Notes: generated by a model from the sequence alone, not told the origin. Counted from the stretch's first letter, positions 1-8,969 are shown. The stretch: 64,000 bases of DNA from Oscillospiraceae bacterium (GCA_015065975.1 SVPG01000008.1:21374-85373), one strand, 5' to 3'. Made by a program: numbers and translations.

Positions 1-588
1 CGGAAACACCACGCCGCCGACCGACATCACGCACACATCATTGAGCACAAGTGCAAATCCGCTGTATCCCGCTGCGGTCACAGGCTGTCCCGCGACTGCC
101 ATTATCGCTGAATATATCGGCACAAACGCCGCCGTAAAAGCACACGATTTCTCAACGGTCTCTCCCGCCTGCGCGATGAATTCCACAAGCGGAAGAGCTG
201 AGCTGAGACAGACGAGCAAACCTCCCACCGTATTCACCGCAGGCGCTGTCGATTTCCATGTACCTGCGCACATGGAGCACAGAAGAGATATGACAAGCGC
301 ACTGCAGCAGCAGGCAAACGGCGCCGCAACCGAACCGTCTGTCATCTCTTTTATCACTGAAATGATCTTTTCGGTATCGAAACCGTCCCCGAGTGTATTA
401 TCGGGATTGCCAACCCCCGCATCGCTCATATAATCAAGCGTTTCGTCAGGAACCTCTTCTCTGAGTCCGTCTGCTCCGCTCGCCTGATACTGACCGTTAT
501 AAATCTCGGCAACGGACGCCGACGCGTATATCGGAAACGAAACAAACATCAAGCATAACACAATAAATATTCCTGCTATTTTCTTCAT
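1..588 (-). CDS. spoIIIAE: Stage III sporulation protein AE, 3' part beyond window
   Basis: The visible part is the N-terminal 196 codons; the rest lies outside the window. It starts with a signal-like hydrophobic stretch (residues 1-25), then an Asp/Glu-rich linker and membrane segments, as in SpoIIIAE. In the family this polytopic protein is part of the SpoIIIA-SpoIIQ channel between mother cell and forespore. The ATG at 588 follows the spoIIIAD stop by a few bases, with a GGATGATG-type ribosome site inside the end of spoIIIAD. Identity rests on being fifth in an intact AA-AB-AC-AD-AE order as well as on the hydrophobic pattern. Confidence 0.85.
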   Translation of the reverse strand, partial: MKKIAGIFIVLCLMFVSFPIYASASVAEIYNGQYQASGADGLREEVPDETLDYMSDAGVGNPDNTLGDGFDTEKIISVIKEMTDGSVAAPFACCCSALVISLLCSMCAGTWKSTAPAVNTVGGLLVCLSSALPLVEFIAQAGETVEKSCAFTAAFVPIYSAIMAVAGQPVTAAGYSGFALVLNDVCVMSVGGVVFP

Positions 589-592
589 AACA

Positions 593-979
593 TCATCCGT
601 TTATTATCCCCGTCGCTTCTTCGAGCAGTTTTGAAAACAGCGGAAGAGACACGATCACAACGCATATTCTTCCCCCGATATCAACCCTTGAAGCAAGAGC
701 ATTCTGTCCTGCATCGCGGCACACATCAGATGCCGTTCCCGCAACCGCACAGATGCCGACCGCCTTCAGAAGCGTAGTCATATAAATACTTCCGTCAGGT
801 ATTCCCGTCATTGCGGTTATCGAAGATATGTAGGGCACGAACCCCAAGACGATATACACGGTCAGCATAACTCCCGCTGCTGCCGATATCAGAATGGCGA
901 TATTCGGCTGCCAGTCCTTCAGAGTCACGGCAATTATGCACGCCGCCACCGCAAAAGTCGCAATCAGTAAAGCGTCCAT
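593..979 (-). CDS. spoIIIAD: Stage III sporulation protein AD
   Basis: A 128-residue integral membrane protein with about four hydrophobic segments, the usual size for SpoIIIAD. Its start MDALLIATFAVAAC and the internal LLKAVGICAVAGTASDVCRDAGQNALA stretch (about residues 70-95) are typical of the family. It belongs to the SpoIIIA channel in the mother-cell membrane that keeps the engulfed forespore active. It begins four bases after the spoIIIAC stop with no separate ribosome site, which suggests translational coupling. Confidence 0.92.
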   Translation of the reverse strand: MDALLIATFAVAACIIAVTLKDWQPNIAILISAAAGVMLTVYIVLGFVPYISSITAMTGIPDGSIYMTTLLKAVGICAVAGTASDVCRDAGQNALASRVDIGGRICVVIVSLPLFSKLLEEATGIING

Positions 980-983
980 AGTT

Positions 984-1178
984 TCAAAGATTGAACACGG
1001 ATTTGACCGTATCGAAGAGGTCTTTTATCTCGTCGATCATCATCATAAGCACGACTATTATTCCCGCAAGAGTTGTCATCATCGCCTGTTCTTCCCTGCC
1101 CGCTCTGATGAGTACCTGATTGAGCACCGCCACAATTATTCCCACAGCGGCAATTTTGAAAATAAGATCAACATCCAT
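984..1178 (-). CDS. spoIIIAC: Stage III sporulation protein AC
   Basis: A 64-residue protein with two hydrophobic helices, the normal SpoIIIAC size. I chose the ATG at 1178 (MDVDLIFKIAAVG) because family members start this way; a GAAAGGA ribosome site lies upstream. A longer reading frame back to 1229 would add 17 basic residues unlike the family. It works with SpoIIIAD in the mother cell to forespore channel. Confidence 0.92.
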   Translation of the reverse strand: MDVDLIFKIAAVGIIVAVLNQVLIRAGREEQAMMTTLAGIIVVLMMMIDEIKDLFDTVKSVFNL

Positions 1179-1209
1179 AACTGTATCATTCCTTTCGCTG
1201 CGGCTTCGG

Positions 1210-1707
1210 TCATATAACCATAAGCGCACACATTATTCCGCCGAGAACTCCGCACACGCTGTACACCCTGCTTTTTTCCGAGAGCTCTTTTTGCGCCCGT
1301 TTTGCCGCTTTGCCGAATTCTTCTTTCATACCGCCAAGCATGGTTATTTCTCCGTCGCTGTCGCTTCTTCCGATATATTCGCCGAGTTCTTTGATGAGCT
1401 TTTTTTCTTCTTCGCGAAGAAGCTGTATCTCACCGCTCGACGCAACCGCTTTTTCCCACGCCTCGCGAAAATCATCCCCTTCATCGACATAAAGTCCGCA
1501 CATGGATATAACGTCTGAGTCGCTGTCTTTAAGCTTTACTATCAGACGGTCGAGGGGTGTATGCTGAAACCTGATCATGCTAATCATTCTCAGACAAACC
1601 GATTCATATTCTCCAAGTATCCGCACCCGTGACCTCAGTCTTTCTCTAAGCTCCGAGCCTATCAGCACTCCGCATATAACGATCAGTAACGCTCCTATGA
1701 TTTTCAA
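1210..1707 (-). CDS. spoIIIAB: Stage III sporulation protein AB
   Basis: A 165-residue protein with an N-terminal hydrophobic anchor (MKIIGALLIVICGVLIGSEL), a central helical cytoplasmic-type region and a C-terminal hydrophobic helix, as in SpoIIIAB. The start is TTG at 1707 with AGGTGA a few bases upstream. It lies inside the 3' end of spoIIIAA, giving a 62-base overlap, longer than the few bases usual in this operon. SpoIIIAB has a fold related to type II secretion GspF and is thought to contact the SpoIIIAA ATPase. Confidence 0.9.
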   Translation of the reverse strand: MKIIGALLIVICGVLIGSELRERLRSRVRILGEYESVCLRMISMIRFQHTPLDRLIVKLKDSDSDVISMCGLYVDEGDDFREAWEKAVASSGEIQLLREEEKKLIKELGEYIGRSDSDGEITMLGGMKEEFGKAAKRAQKELSEKSRVYSVCGVLGGIMCALMVI

Positions 1708-2599
1708 TCAGATCACCTGCATCCTTTACTTTTATTTCTTCATCGTACAGATATTTTTTCGGGAGAAATGCTACTCTTTTGAAAGCTCCTGTTTTCAGCA
1801 GTTTCACGCACTGAGGACGCTTCATCAGCTCCTCCTCGTGCGAAGCGTGTACAGAGGCTATGACGCAGGCGCCCGCATTTACCGCCTCGCACAGAGCTGA
1901 TACCTCTTCACCCGAGCCTATCTCGTCGCATATGATCGCCTGCGGATTGAGGCATCTGACGGCACGAAGCATCGCCTCGGCCTTTGCAAAACCTGTCAGC
2001 ACATCACAGCATCTGCCAAGCCTGAAGGGCGACACACAACCGCACATCGCCGCTATTTCGCCTCGCTCATCACACACAGTAACGCGCCTGCCCGATTCCG
2101 ACAGATATCTCGCTATATCTCTCAGCTGCGTGGTCTTTCCGCTCGACGGCACGCCGACGACAAGCAGTCCGCACAGACCTCCGCAAAAGACTCTGTCGGT
2201 CAGCTGTGTGCTGCACCCGATCACCTCTCTCGCTATTCTGAGATTGATCGAGGATATCTCCCGAATCCCCGTAAGCCTGTCCCCGTCATACACCGCTCTC
2301 GCGCCAAATCCCGCTCTGTGACCGCCTTTCACGGTTATGAACCCGTTTCTCAGTTCCTGAGTATGGCTGTACACGGAATGTCCGCAAAGATGCATAAAGG
2401 CTTCCTCCACCTGATACGGTGTCAGCCTTTCATTGCCGTAAGAGATCGTCCTTCCGCTGCTGTCGGTTATGGAAGGCGGTATCCCCGTACGAAGTCTTAT
2501 CTCGCACGCTGAACGCTTGTCCTCTTCCGGCATTACGGAAAATAATTTCTGTATCTGCGCACCCATTGTGCACAGAGCATTGTCAAACTCCGTTTTCAC
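1646..2599 (-). CDS. spoIIIAA: Stage III sporulation protein AA, AAA+ type ATPase
   Basis: About 317 residues. Walker A is GVPSSGKTT and Walker B is AIICDEIG, matching the secretion-type ATPase of the SpoIIIA complex. It probably powers assembly or transport through the mother cell-forespore channel. The open frame extends upstream to 2740, but that part lies across the terminator of the preceding gene. I chose GTG at 2599 because it gives the family length; an ATG eleven codons later is the alternative. A sporulation (sigma-E) promoter should lie between 2600 and 2663, but I cannot place one convincingly. Confidence 0.88.
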   Translation of the reverse strand: MKTEFDNALCTMGAQIQKLFSVMPEEDKRSACEIRLRTGIPPSITDSSGRTISYGNERLTPYQVEEAFMHLCGHSVYSHTQELRNGFITVKGGHRAGFGARAVYDGDRLTGIREISSINLRIAREVIGCSTQLTDRVFCGGLCGLLVVGVPSSGKTTQLRDIARYLSESGRRVTVCDERGEIAAMCGCVSPFRLGRCCDVLTGFAKAEAMLRAVRCLNPQAIICDEIGSGEEVSALCEAVNAGACVIASVHASHEEELMKRPQCVKLLKTGAFKRVAFLPKKYLYDEEIKVKDAGDLIENHRSVTDRYMRSADRLGA

Positions 2600-2662
2600 T
2601 GCACGTCCCTGCCTTTCGGTCTCTTTGTAAGATTTATACGGCACCCGACGCTGATTTAGAAC

Positions 2663-2700
2663 AAAAAAATAAGACGCTCCCCGCAAAAGGGAACGTCTTA
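2663..2700 (-). terminator. Rho-independent terminator before spoIIIA operon
   Basis: On the minus strand TAAGACGTTCCC pairs with GGGGAGCGTCTTA around a short loop and is followed by seven T. It lies 15 bases past the stop of the gene at 2715-3272 and separates that unit from spoIIIAA. Confidence 0.85.
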
Positions 2701-2714
2701 AGAATTTCACATTT

Positions 2715-3272
2715 TCAGTTTGCGTATTCGACCTGAGCAATGAGCTCTTTTACGAAGGAATAATATTTCTCAAAAACTGCCGAGCCCGTTTCGACATAAG
2801 CACTGTCGCTCTCAGCACCGCAGAGCATCGCAAAAGCGTTTGCTATATTCGCGGTTGCATCGCCCGACCTTCTGTACTCGAGATAGTAGAACGAGAATGC
2901 ACCCGTAAGACCCATTGATTCATACAGTGCCGGATCTTCCTTCTTGAGGGTGTCATAGAACACATTGAGAGTCGTTCTCACAATAAGCTTGTTCGGAGAG
3001 AACTCCTCAATTCCTGCAACAAAGCTGAATATCATAAGCAGCTTTTTCTGAACAGCAAGCATATCATCGGAAGGGAGAGCAGCTTCACACTCGACCGAAA
3101 GAGCGTCAATATCACCCGCAAGTGTTGCTCCTACCCTCTGAGCCTTTGCAATGTTTCCGTTCTGCTTCTGCTCCTCGTAAAGGTTCACTGTCTCATTGTC
3201 ACGCGGCTCCTCCGCTTTTGAAGGCGCACTGCCGACGATTTTCATATCGCTGTCGTCAAATCTTTCGACCAT
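2715..3272 (-). CDS. Conserved-looking hypothetical protein, 185 residues
   Basis: I do not recognise this protein. It is soluble, with no signal or membrane segment. It has an acidic N-terminal tail (about residues 1-45) followed by a helical region with regularly spaced aromatic residues (LIVRTTLNVFYDTL, FSFYYLEYRR). AAGGAGG sits eight bases before the ATG. It is only 33 bases downstream of the PHP gene and ends at a strong terminator, so the two probably form one transcript. Confidence 0.7.
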   Translation of the reverse strand: MVERFDDSDMKIVGSAPSKAEEPRDNETVNLYEEQKQNGNIAKAQRVGATLAGDIDALSVECEAALPSDDMLAVQKKLLMIFSFVAGIEEFSPNKLIVRTTLNVFYDTLKKEDPALYESMGLTGAFSFYYLEYRRSGDATANIANAFAMLCGAESDSAYVETGSAVFEKYYSFVKELIAQVEYAN

Positions 3273-3305
3273 CGTTTTCCCTCCTTATCATACTGTCAAA
3301 GCCGA

Positions 3306-4145
3306 TTACTTTTTTGACATTTTATCCTTAAAGGATATCATCGCCTGCAGACATTCGTCAGGCGTTGTACACATACCGAGCGGTATGGGTTTCTTTGCAT
3401 ACATACCGTGGAAATCAGAGCCGCCAGTCGTGAGAAGCTTGTTCTCCTTCGCGATATCGAGCAGCATCGCGGTATCTTCCTCGCTGTTTCTCGGATGCCA
3501 TGCCTCAACTCCGCAGAGACCCTTTTCGATGAGCTCGGGGAGAATATCCGTATTTCCATAATATGTAGGATGAGCAAGTACCGTAACAGCCTCAGCACTC
3601 TTGAGAAGCTCGAGCACCTCGAAGACATCGGGGTATTCCGGCTCCACACGGCATATTCCCGTCTGCGGATCAAAGAGCTTATCGAAAAGCTCACCGAAAA
3701 CAGATGTGGAATAGCCCGCATTCATAAGCGAATGCATGATATGCTGACGGAATATATTTGTGCTTCCCGTCGCGATTCTTGCAACCATTTCGGGTGAAAT
3801 GGGATAATAACGCAGGACCTTTGAGATCATCTGCATCGAAGCCTTTTTGCGGGCTTCACCCGTTCTCTTGCACAAACCCTCAAGCCTGTCCGGATGTGAG
3901 AAAAGATATGCAAGAAGATGGACCTTCTTCCCGTTTTTGTAGTCATAGCACGAAAACTCAACTCCGGGAATGACCTTCACGCCGAATCGATCTCCAAGAA
4001 TTTTTGCCCTCGTCACTCCGGCCAATGTGTCGTGATCGGTCACGGCAATGGTCTGAAGCTTTCTCTTTTTTGCCAGCAGGATAAGATCATCAAGACTGAT
4101 CGATCCGTCCGATAATTTTGTGTGACAATGAAGGTCAGCAGCCAA
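3306..4145 (-). CDS. PHP-domain phosphoesterase
   Basis: 279 residues. The N-terminal metal-binding motifs are clear: DLHCHTKLSDG near the start, TDHDT at about residue 38 and PGVEFSC at about residue 60, with a late GGSDFHG. This is the PHP family related to the YciV/TrpH RNase AM type, which hydrolyses nucleotide or RNA phosphoesters; the exact substrate cannot be read here. The start is a TTG preceded by AGAGGAG. A promoter with TTGTCT and TATAAT lies at 4183-4211. Confidence 0.85.
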   Translation of the reverse strand: MAADLHCHTKLSDGSISLDDLILLAKKRKLQTIAVTDHDTLAGVTRAKILGDRFGVKVIPGVEFSCYDYKNGKKVHLLAYLFSHPDRLEGLCKRTGEARKKASMQMISKVLRYYPISPEMVARIATGSTNIFRQHIMHSLMNAGYSTSVFGELFDKLFDPQTGICRVEPEYPDVFEVLELLKSAEAVTVLAHPTYYGNTDILPELIEKGLCGVEAWHPRNSEEDTAMLLDIAKENKLLTTGGSDFHGMYAKKPIPLGMCTTPDECLQAMISFKDKMSKK

Positions 4146-4182
4146 AATGCATACACTCCTCTCAACGAAATTTCATACTGAT

Positions 4183-4211
4183 ATTATATACCATTTTTTC
4201 CGATAAGACAA
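4183..4211 (-). promoter_or_regulatory. Promoter of the PHP gene
   Basis: Minus-strand TTGTCT, 17-base spacer and TATAAT, about 38 bases before the TTG start. Confidence 0.7.
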
Positions 4212-4252
4212 CAATAAATTTATGATTATATCAGTCTTTGTGAAAAAAGGCA

Positions 4253-4280
4253 AGAAAAAAAACATCGTAAAACGATGTTT
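4253..4280 (-). terminator. Terminator of tRNA-Gly
   Basis: On the minus strand AACATCG pairs with CGATGTT around TTTTA and is followed by a run of eight T, three bases past the CCA end of the tRNA. Confidence 0.85.
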
Positions 4281-4282
4281 TT

Positions 4283-4358
4283 TGGAGCGGAATACGAGGC
4301 TCGAACTCGCTACCTCCACCTTGGCAAGGTGGCGCTCTACCAGATGAGCTAATTCCGC
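4283..4358 (-). tRNA. tRNA-Gly (GCC)
   Basis: 76 bases with encoded CCA. The acceptor stem pairs GCGGAAT with ATTCCGC, and the anticodon stem CCACC/GGTGG encloses TTGCCAA, giving anticodon GCC. The T arm contains GTTCGAGCC. It has its own consensus promoter and terminator, so it is a single-gene unit. Confidence 0.97.
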
Positions 4359-4376
4359 GTTTCATATTGCCTGTAT

Positions 4377-4405
4377 ATTATAGCAATTTCTTTAAGTTTT
4401 GTCAA
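4377..4405 (-). promoter_or_regulatory. Consensus promoter of tRNA-Gly
   Basis: Minus-strand TTGACA, 17-base spacer and TATAAT, a perfect match to the main sigma consensus, as expected for a stable RNA gene. It overlaps the divergent promoter region of the gene at 4477. Confidence 0.9.
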
Positions 4406-4414
4406 GAGAAGCTA

Positions 4415-4443
4415 TTGAAAATTTTTCTTTTTCTGAGTAAAAT
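4415..4443 (+). promoter_or_regulatory. Promoter of the DUF4364-like gene
   Basis: TTGAAA, 17-base spacer and TAAAAT, 33 bases before the ATG at 4477. Confidence 0.65.
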
Positions 4444-4476
4444 ATAATTGTAATACTAAAATTCAGGAGATTGCCT

Positions 4477-5052
4477 ATGCAAAACGACGCACTCACCGCC
4501 GGCGTTCGTCCGGACGGAATAAAAAACAGGCGCGAACTTCGCATACTGATCTGTTTTCTTATATTCAACGCAACCGAGCCTCTTGCCGCGGAAGATCTGA
4601 TCGATCTCATCTGCGATCAGCAGCTGGCGAATTATTTCGAAGCGTGCGACGCTATCTCTTCCCTCATCACAAAGAAGAATATAAAGGAAGACACGGATAC
4701 CGGTCTGCTCACTCTGACAGATGACGGTCTTGAGGTTGCAAAAAATCTCTATGACACTCTGCCGATAACCGTTCGCGAAAAAGCCGAGACCGCTCTCAAA
4801 AAGCTTATTTTCAGAAAGCACAGCGAACGCGAAAACAAAGTTGAGATCAAAAAGCTCGATACGGGCTGTAACGTTTCCTGCACGGTCATGAGCGCGGGAC
4901 TTGAGCTTATGAGCATTTCCCTTTATGTGCCCGACGAACACACCGCAAGGCTCGTAAAGGAACGGTTCCTCGACGCACCTGCAACGATCTACCGCCTTGC
5001 TCTGTCACAGCTCACGGGAACCGCTTTCAGCTCTCCGACAGATTCTCAATAA
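4477..5052 (+). CDS. DUF4364-family protein, probable winged-helix regulator
   Basis: 191 residues from the ATG at 4477, with AGGAG seven bases upstream; a TTG six bases earlier is less well placed. The N-terminal third reads like a winged helix (RILICFLIFN, AAEDLIDLICD, LITKKNIKED, then a basic TLTDDGLEVAKNL wing). This matches what I recall of the DUF4364 family found in Clostridia. Function is unknown; DNA binding is inferred from the fold. Its last 26 bases overlap the convergent end of rnmV. Confidence 0.75.
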   Translation: MQNDALTAGVRPDGIKNRRELRILICFLIFNATEPLAAEDLIDLICDQQLANYFEACDAISSLITKKNIKEDTDTGLLTLTDDGLEVAKNLYDTLPITVREKAETALKKLIFRKHSERENKVEIKKLDTGCNVSCTVMSAGLELMSISLYVPDEHTARLVKERFLDAPATIYRLALSQLTGTAFSSPTDSQ

Positions 5053-5614
5053 TCTTCCGATATTCCTCGCGGGTTATGAGCGAATTGAGCACGTCGAGCA
5101 TCGCACTTGTGGAAAGTCTGTGAGGCAGTCCGAGATACCCGAGCAAAGCCTTTCTTTTCGACGAGCTGTCCTGTCCGCCCGTAAGACCGTCCTCAAAAAG
5201 CATACTTCTTGTTATCGGCTCGGTCATCTCGCCGCTGCCGCAGACAACGCCTGCCCTTTTCAGAGCCGATTCAATCACATCGCCCGACATACCTTCAACA
5301 CCGAGAGTGCCCTCTTTTGACGGGGCGCTCTTTCTCTTTTCCTTGCCGACAATTTCGGGGATATATGCGTGCTTTATCTGTTCTTTCGGCACACAGCCGC
5401 ACAGGAAATTGCGTATCATGAAGCCCGCGCTGTCACTGTCGGTAAGAATGAGTATTCCGCGTCTTTCGGCGAGCTTTCTTATAAGCTCCTGCTTTTCTCT
5501 GTCGCTGAATATCGAAAAACCTTCTGTCGTTATTATCAGCGCATCAAGCAGCGATTCCAGACGTATCTTATCGTATTTTCCCTCGACTATAACTGCTTCG
5601 TTTATCTTTATCAT
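5027..5614 (-). CDS. rnmV: Ribonuclease M5
   Basis: 195 residues with a TOPRIM fold: INEAVIVEGKYDK at the N-terminus carries the catalytic Glu, and ILILTDSDSAGFMIRNFL carries the DxD motif. RNase M5 trims 5S rRNA precursor ends in Gram-positive bacteria. The ATG at 5614 overlaps the holA stop in an ATGA junction, so the two are coupled. A longer frame to 5638 would start inside holA without a ribosome site. Confidence 0.9.
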   Translation of the reverse strand: MIKINEAVIVEGKYDKIRLESLLDALIITTEGFSIFSDREKQELIRKLAERRGILILTDSDSAGFMIRNFLCGCVPKEQIKHAYIPEIVGKEKRKSAPSKEGTLGVEGMSGDVIESALKRAGVVCGSGEMTEPITRSMLFEDGLTGGQDSSSKRKALLGYLGLPHRLSTSAMLDVLNSLITREEYRKIIENLSES

Positions 5615-6657
5615 CGCAGCTCTCTCCCCGCAAGACAAAGCTCGGATATGAGCTGTTCAAGGCGGATATTCTTATCCGTCTTTGAGCTGTTGAGATCGAC
5701 CGCCGTGCGGTTTATCAGTCTGATATATTTTGCGAGCAGAGCCTGAGAATAGTTCCCGCAATCACGGAACGCATTATCGACTCTGAATCCTTTTCCTTTA
5801 TAATTGGCTTCAAAGGCCTTTGCCACCTGCGCAGAGGACTCCCCTGCCGCTTTTGCAGCCTTTGCTCTGTAAAGATCGACAAACTCGCCCGACATTATCG
5901 ATATTATCTCATTGGGCGCGGTTCTCTGCAGAAGAAGATTTTCCGTCAGTCTGAACGCTTCATCGGCTCTTCCGCGCAATATCGCTTTTGAGATATTGAA
6001 AACCTTTGATTCGAGCGATGCGCTGCAGAGGGTGTCTATCATCTCTCTTGTGATATTCTTTCTTCCCGCAAACGCTGCGAGTTTCGAGAGCTCACCGACA
6101 AGAGCCGACAGATTGTTTCCGCATCTGTCCACAAGATAAAGCGCATCCGAGGGCTTGAGCCTTGCACCCGTTATCTCCGCCTCTTCGCACAATATGTCGC
6201 AAAGACCGTTCCTGTCGGGTGTTTCAAGCTTCATCGTGTATCCGAATTTCTTACAGCATTCGCACACCTTTCTGAACCCGCCGTCATTATGAGAGCCTTC
6301 GGCCATATAACGAAAAACTGTCGTACAGCCTTCAGTCGGTTTTTCGATATATTCGCAGATATAGTTTATATCGTCGTCGGATACGCCCGAAAAAGAAAAA
6401 TCGTCGACAATGACATATCTTTTGTCGGTAAACTGAGGGAACTGACCGAGAGCCGTTATGACTGCATCCACGCCGCATCTCTGACCGTCGAGCTTCTCAT
6501 AGTTGAACTCGGGAAACTCGTCGGGCATACACTGCTCACCGATAAGCTCGCAGGCGCGTCTTTTCAGAAAAGCTTCACTGCCGTAAACAAAAAATGTTCC
6601 CGATACCGTTCCCTCTCTGAGGAGCTTTTTCAAAGACAGCATATTCAGTTCAGCCAT
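5611..6657 (-). CDS. holA: DNA polymerase III delta subunit
   Basis: 348 residues, the usual HolA length. The start LKKLLREGTVSGTFFVYGSEAFLKRRA is the degenerate nucleotide-binding region of the clamp-loader delta subunit, and the C-terminal LINRTAVDLNSSKTDKNIRLEQLI segment is typical. Delta opens the sliding clamp during loading. AAAGGGAG lies upstream of the ATG. It sits between comEC and rnmV on the same strand; comEC-holA adjacency is common in Firmicutes. Confidence 0.92.
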   Translation of the reverse strand: MAELNMLSLKKLLREGTVSGTFFVYGSEAFLKRRACELIGEQCMPDEFPEFNYEKLDGQRCGVDAVITALGQFPQFTDKRYVIVDDFSFSGVSDDDINYICEYIEKPTEGCTTVFRYMAEGSHNDGGFRKVCECCKKFGYTMKLETPDRNGLCDILCEEAEITGARLKPSDALYLVDRCGNNLSALVGELSKLAAFAGRKNITREMIDTLCSASLESKVFNISKAILRGRADEAFRLTENLLLQRTAPNEIISIMSGEFVDLYRAKAAKAAGESSAQVAKAFEANYKGKGFRVDNAFRDCGNYSQALLAKYIRLINRTAVDLNSSKTDKNIRLEQLISELCLAGRELR

Positions 6658-6679
6658 AATTTTTTCTCCCTTTCAAAAC

Positions 6680-8938
6680 TCAGTCGTCCGCACATTCAAC
6701 ACGCACGCCGTTCATATCCGACGTCAGTTTCATATCTCCGTCTATCGCCGTCGCCAGAACATTCCCGCATCCGCGCATACGAAGCTGGCCTGCCATATCG
6801 GCGCATTCGGCATATTCATCGCTGACTATCATTACCACAGAATCAAGCCTTGTGACATTTACGATATCGTCACCGTTTATCACTGCGCAATCGGGTGCTC
6901 TCCATTCCTGCGGCAGAGTGAGCACGTCGCCGTCCTGCGGACATATGAGAAGCTCGAGATCATCGCATATAACATACGTCCACACAAATCCGTCTTCACT
7001 TTCAAACATCTCAACCGAAAGCCTGCCGCCGCAAACCGAATAATACGCATTGTGCGAGCTGTAAATCTCGCACCCGAGTTCCTTTGCACGGTTACATATC
7101 ACAAAGCTTTTATCATCGGAAGCGCTTTCACATTCTCCGATAAAAACCTTATCGGGTCTGCACGCTCCGATAAATCCGTCGCCGTTTGAGGCGTATATCG
7201 ACGAGGTATCGGGAAAGAAAACGACATCCGCATCACCGATATCCTCCGACATCTTATACGAAAGATATTCGTCTCCGCCCGTTCCGACCACGATGCAGCT
7301 GTCACCTCTGACCGCTGCCACAGCAACACCGTCACCCGCATTGTACACCTTTATATAACTGTCGTTCACGCTCATCACACGCTGTGATACCGCGCCGCAG
7401 ACAAACATCTGAACAATCAGTGCAAGACACAGCGCAAACGATATGCTTTCCTTCGGTCGACCGCGGCGCACGGCAAGCCACGCGAGCACAAACACCGCCG
7501 ACAGCACCACAAACACAAAATAGAAGTTGTTCCCGACATTCACAACCGCTCCCGGAACAGCCGACAGAATCCTCGTGACTGTCAGAAGAAATCCGCCGAG
7601 CAGCCACACGGGATAAGAGACGAGAGTTGCTATCGGAACCAGAAATTGGACGAGCGCGAGAAGCGATGTCAGAATACACAAAACAAGGAACACGCTTGCG
7701 GCTGCGAGACACAGCACCGTCGCAGGAACGGCAACAAGTGAAACCTCACCGAAATACAGCGACGACACGGGTATGACGGTAAGCGTTGCCGCCAGAGTCG
7801 CGCTCAAAGACTGAGCCAGATAGTATTCTGCACGTCGGAGAAATTCGTTCTCTGTTTTTATCATTTTGCTGAGCTTTCCGTAAATTTTCGGGTACAGGAC
7901 AAGTATTCCGAGAGTCGCCGAAAATGACAGCTGAAGTCCTATATCGACCGCTGCGGCGGGATTGACAACACATATCAGCAAGACTGCCGCTCCGAGCGAA
8001 TTGATCGGGTCGGCATCGCGTTTTATCAAAGATGCCGTCAACGCAATTATCATCATTATGCCTGCTCTCATAACAGAAAACGAGAAGCCTGCAACTCCCA
8101 TCATGAACAGCACACCGAAAATCATTATCAGATTGCGCGGTGCACCTTTTATCCGCAGTTTTGAGAGCAGAACAGCCAACGCCGACACGATTATTGAAAG
8201 ATGCACTCCCGACACAGCGAACAAATGTGACAGACCGCACGCGCGAAACTGTTCCGCCACGTCCTCGCTCAGCTCCGATTTGTCACCGAACATCATCGCT
8301 GTCGCCATTGCGTACTGATCCTGCGGGAGCAGCTTTTTAAGTCCGCTGCCCATAGCACGACGCACGGAGTAAAAATACCGGTTGATATTCTTCTCTCCCG
8401 ATGACACAAAGATTTCCGTATCCTTCGGAATATATGCCGTTGCGGTGATTCCCCGGGACAAAAGTCTCATTTCGGTCGAACGTTCCAGCGACGTCCTTTG
8501 ATTGAAGCACACAACGGTCGTGATATTATCGCACATATCCGCTTCTATCGGATAGGAAGAGGACAGTCTCATTCTGACATTCTGCGGCGCTCCCTCAATT
8601 GCAATCGATTCGGTTTCGATCACATATTGATACCGACCATACGACACGCCGCCGCAATCGGTTATCGTACCTGTTATCTCGCACGTCTGTCCGTCAAAAA
8701 TTTCCGACGGTCTGACATTTACTGAATAATATGCACAATATATCCCCATCGAAAATATGACCGATATGAGCACGGCAATTATTCCCGACCGACGACCGTC
8801 CATTATAAAAAGATAGATTATAAGTGCTATGCCGCTTATAGCAGCCAACATCAGCGAAATATCGAGTCCGAAGTAAACAGCGACCGCTTGCGATACAAGA
8901 TAGGTTATTCCTATTGTCGCAAACGGTCGTTTCATCAT
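6680..8938 (-). CDS. comEC: ComEC/Rec2-type DNA uptake channel, C-terminal domain degenerate
   Basis: 752 residues. N-terminal membrane segments are followed by an OB-like soluble region. The Competence domain core is clear (FRACGLSHLFAVSGVHLSI, about residues 230-250, and SVMRAGIMMIIAL), and more membrane helices follow to about residue 505. The final 240 residues occupy the place of the metallo-beta-lactamase domain and start with VYNAGDGVAV where the family has VGQGDS. The HxHxDH metal motif is absent. ComEC carries single-stranded DNA across the membrane. No convincing ribosome site precedes the ATG; it follows the next gene upstream by 31 bases. Confidence 0.88.
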   Translation of the reverse strand: MMKRPFATIGITYLVSQAVAVYFGLDISLMLAAISGIALIIYLFIMDGRRSGIIAVLISVIFSMGIYCAYYSVNVRPSEIFDGQTCEITGTITDCGGVSYGRYQYVIETESIAIEGAPQNVRMRLSSSYPIEADMCDNITTVVCFNQRTSLERSTEMRLLSRGITATAYIPKDTEIFVSSGEKNINRYFYSVRRAMGSGLKKLLPQDQYAMATAMMFGDKSELSEDVAEQFRACGLSHLFAVSGVHLSIIVSALAVLLSKLRIKGAPRNLIMIFGVLFMMGVAGFSFSVMRAGIMMIIALTASLIKRDADPINSLGAAVLLICVVNPAAAVDIGLQLSFSATLGILVLYPKIYGKLSKMIKTENEFLRRAEYYLAQSLSATLAATLTVIPVSSLYFGEVSLVAVPATVLCLAAASVFLVLCILTSLLALVQFLVPIATLVSYPVWLLGGFLLTVTRILSAVPGAVVNVGNNFYFVFVVLSAVFVLAWLAVRRGRPKESISFALCLALIVQMFVCGAVSQRVMSVNDSYIKVYNAGDGVAVAAVRGDSCIVVGTGGDEYLSYKMSEDIGDADVVFFPDTSSIYASNGDGFIGACRPDKVFIGECESASDDKSFVICNRAKELGCEIYSSHNAYYSVCGGRLSVEMFESEDGFVWTYVICDDLELLICPQDGDVLTLPQEWRAPDCAVINGDDIVNVTRLDSVVMIVSDEYAECADMAGQLRMRGCGNVLATAIDGDMKLTSDMNGVRVECADD

Positions 8939-8969
8939 AATAATTATTTACCGATCTATATTATTATTT

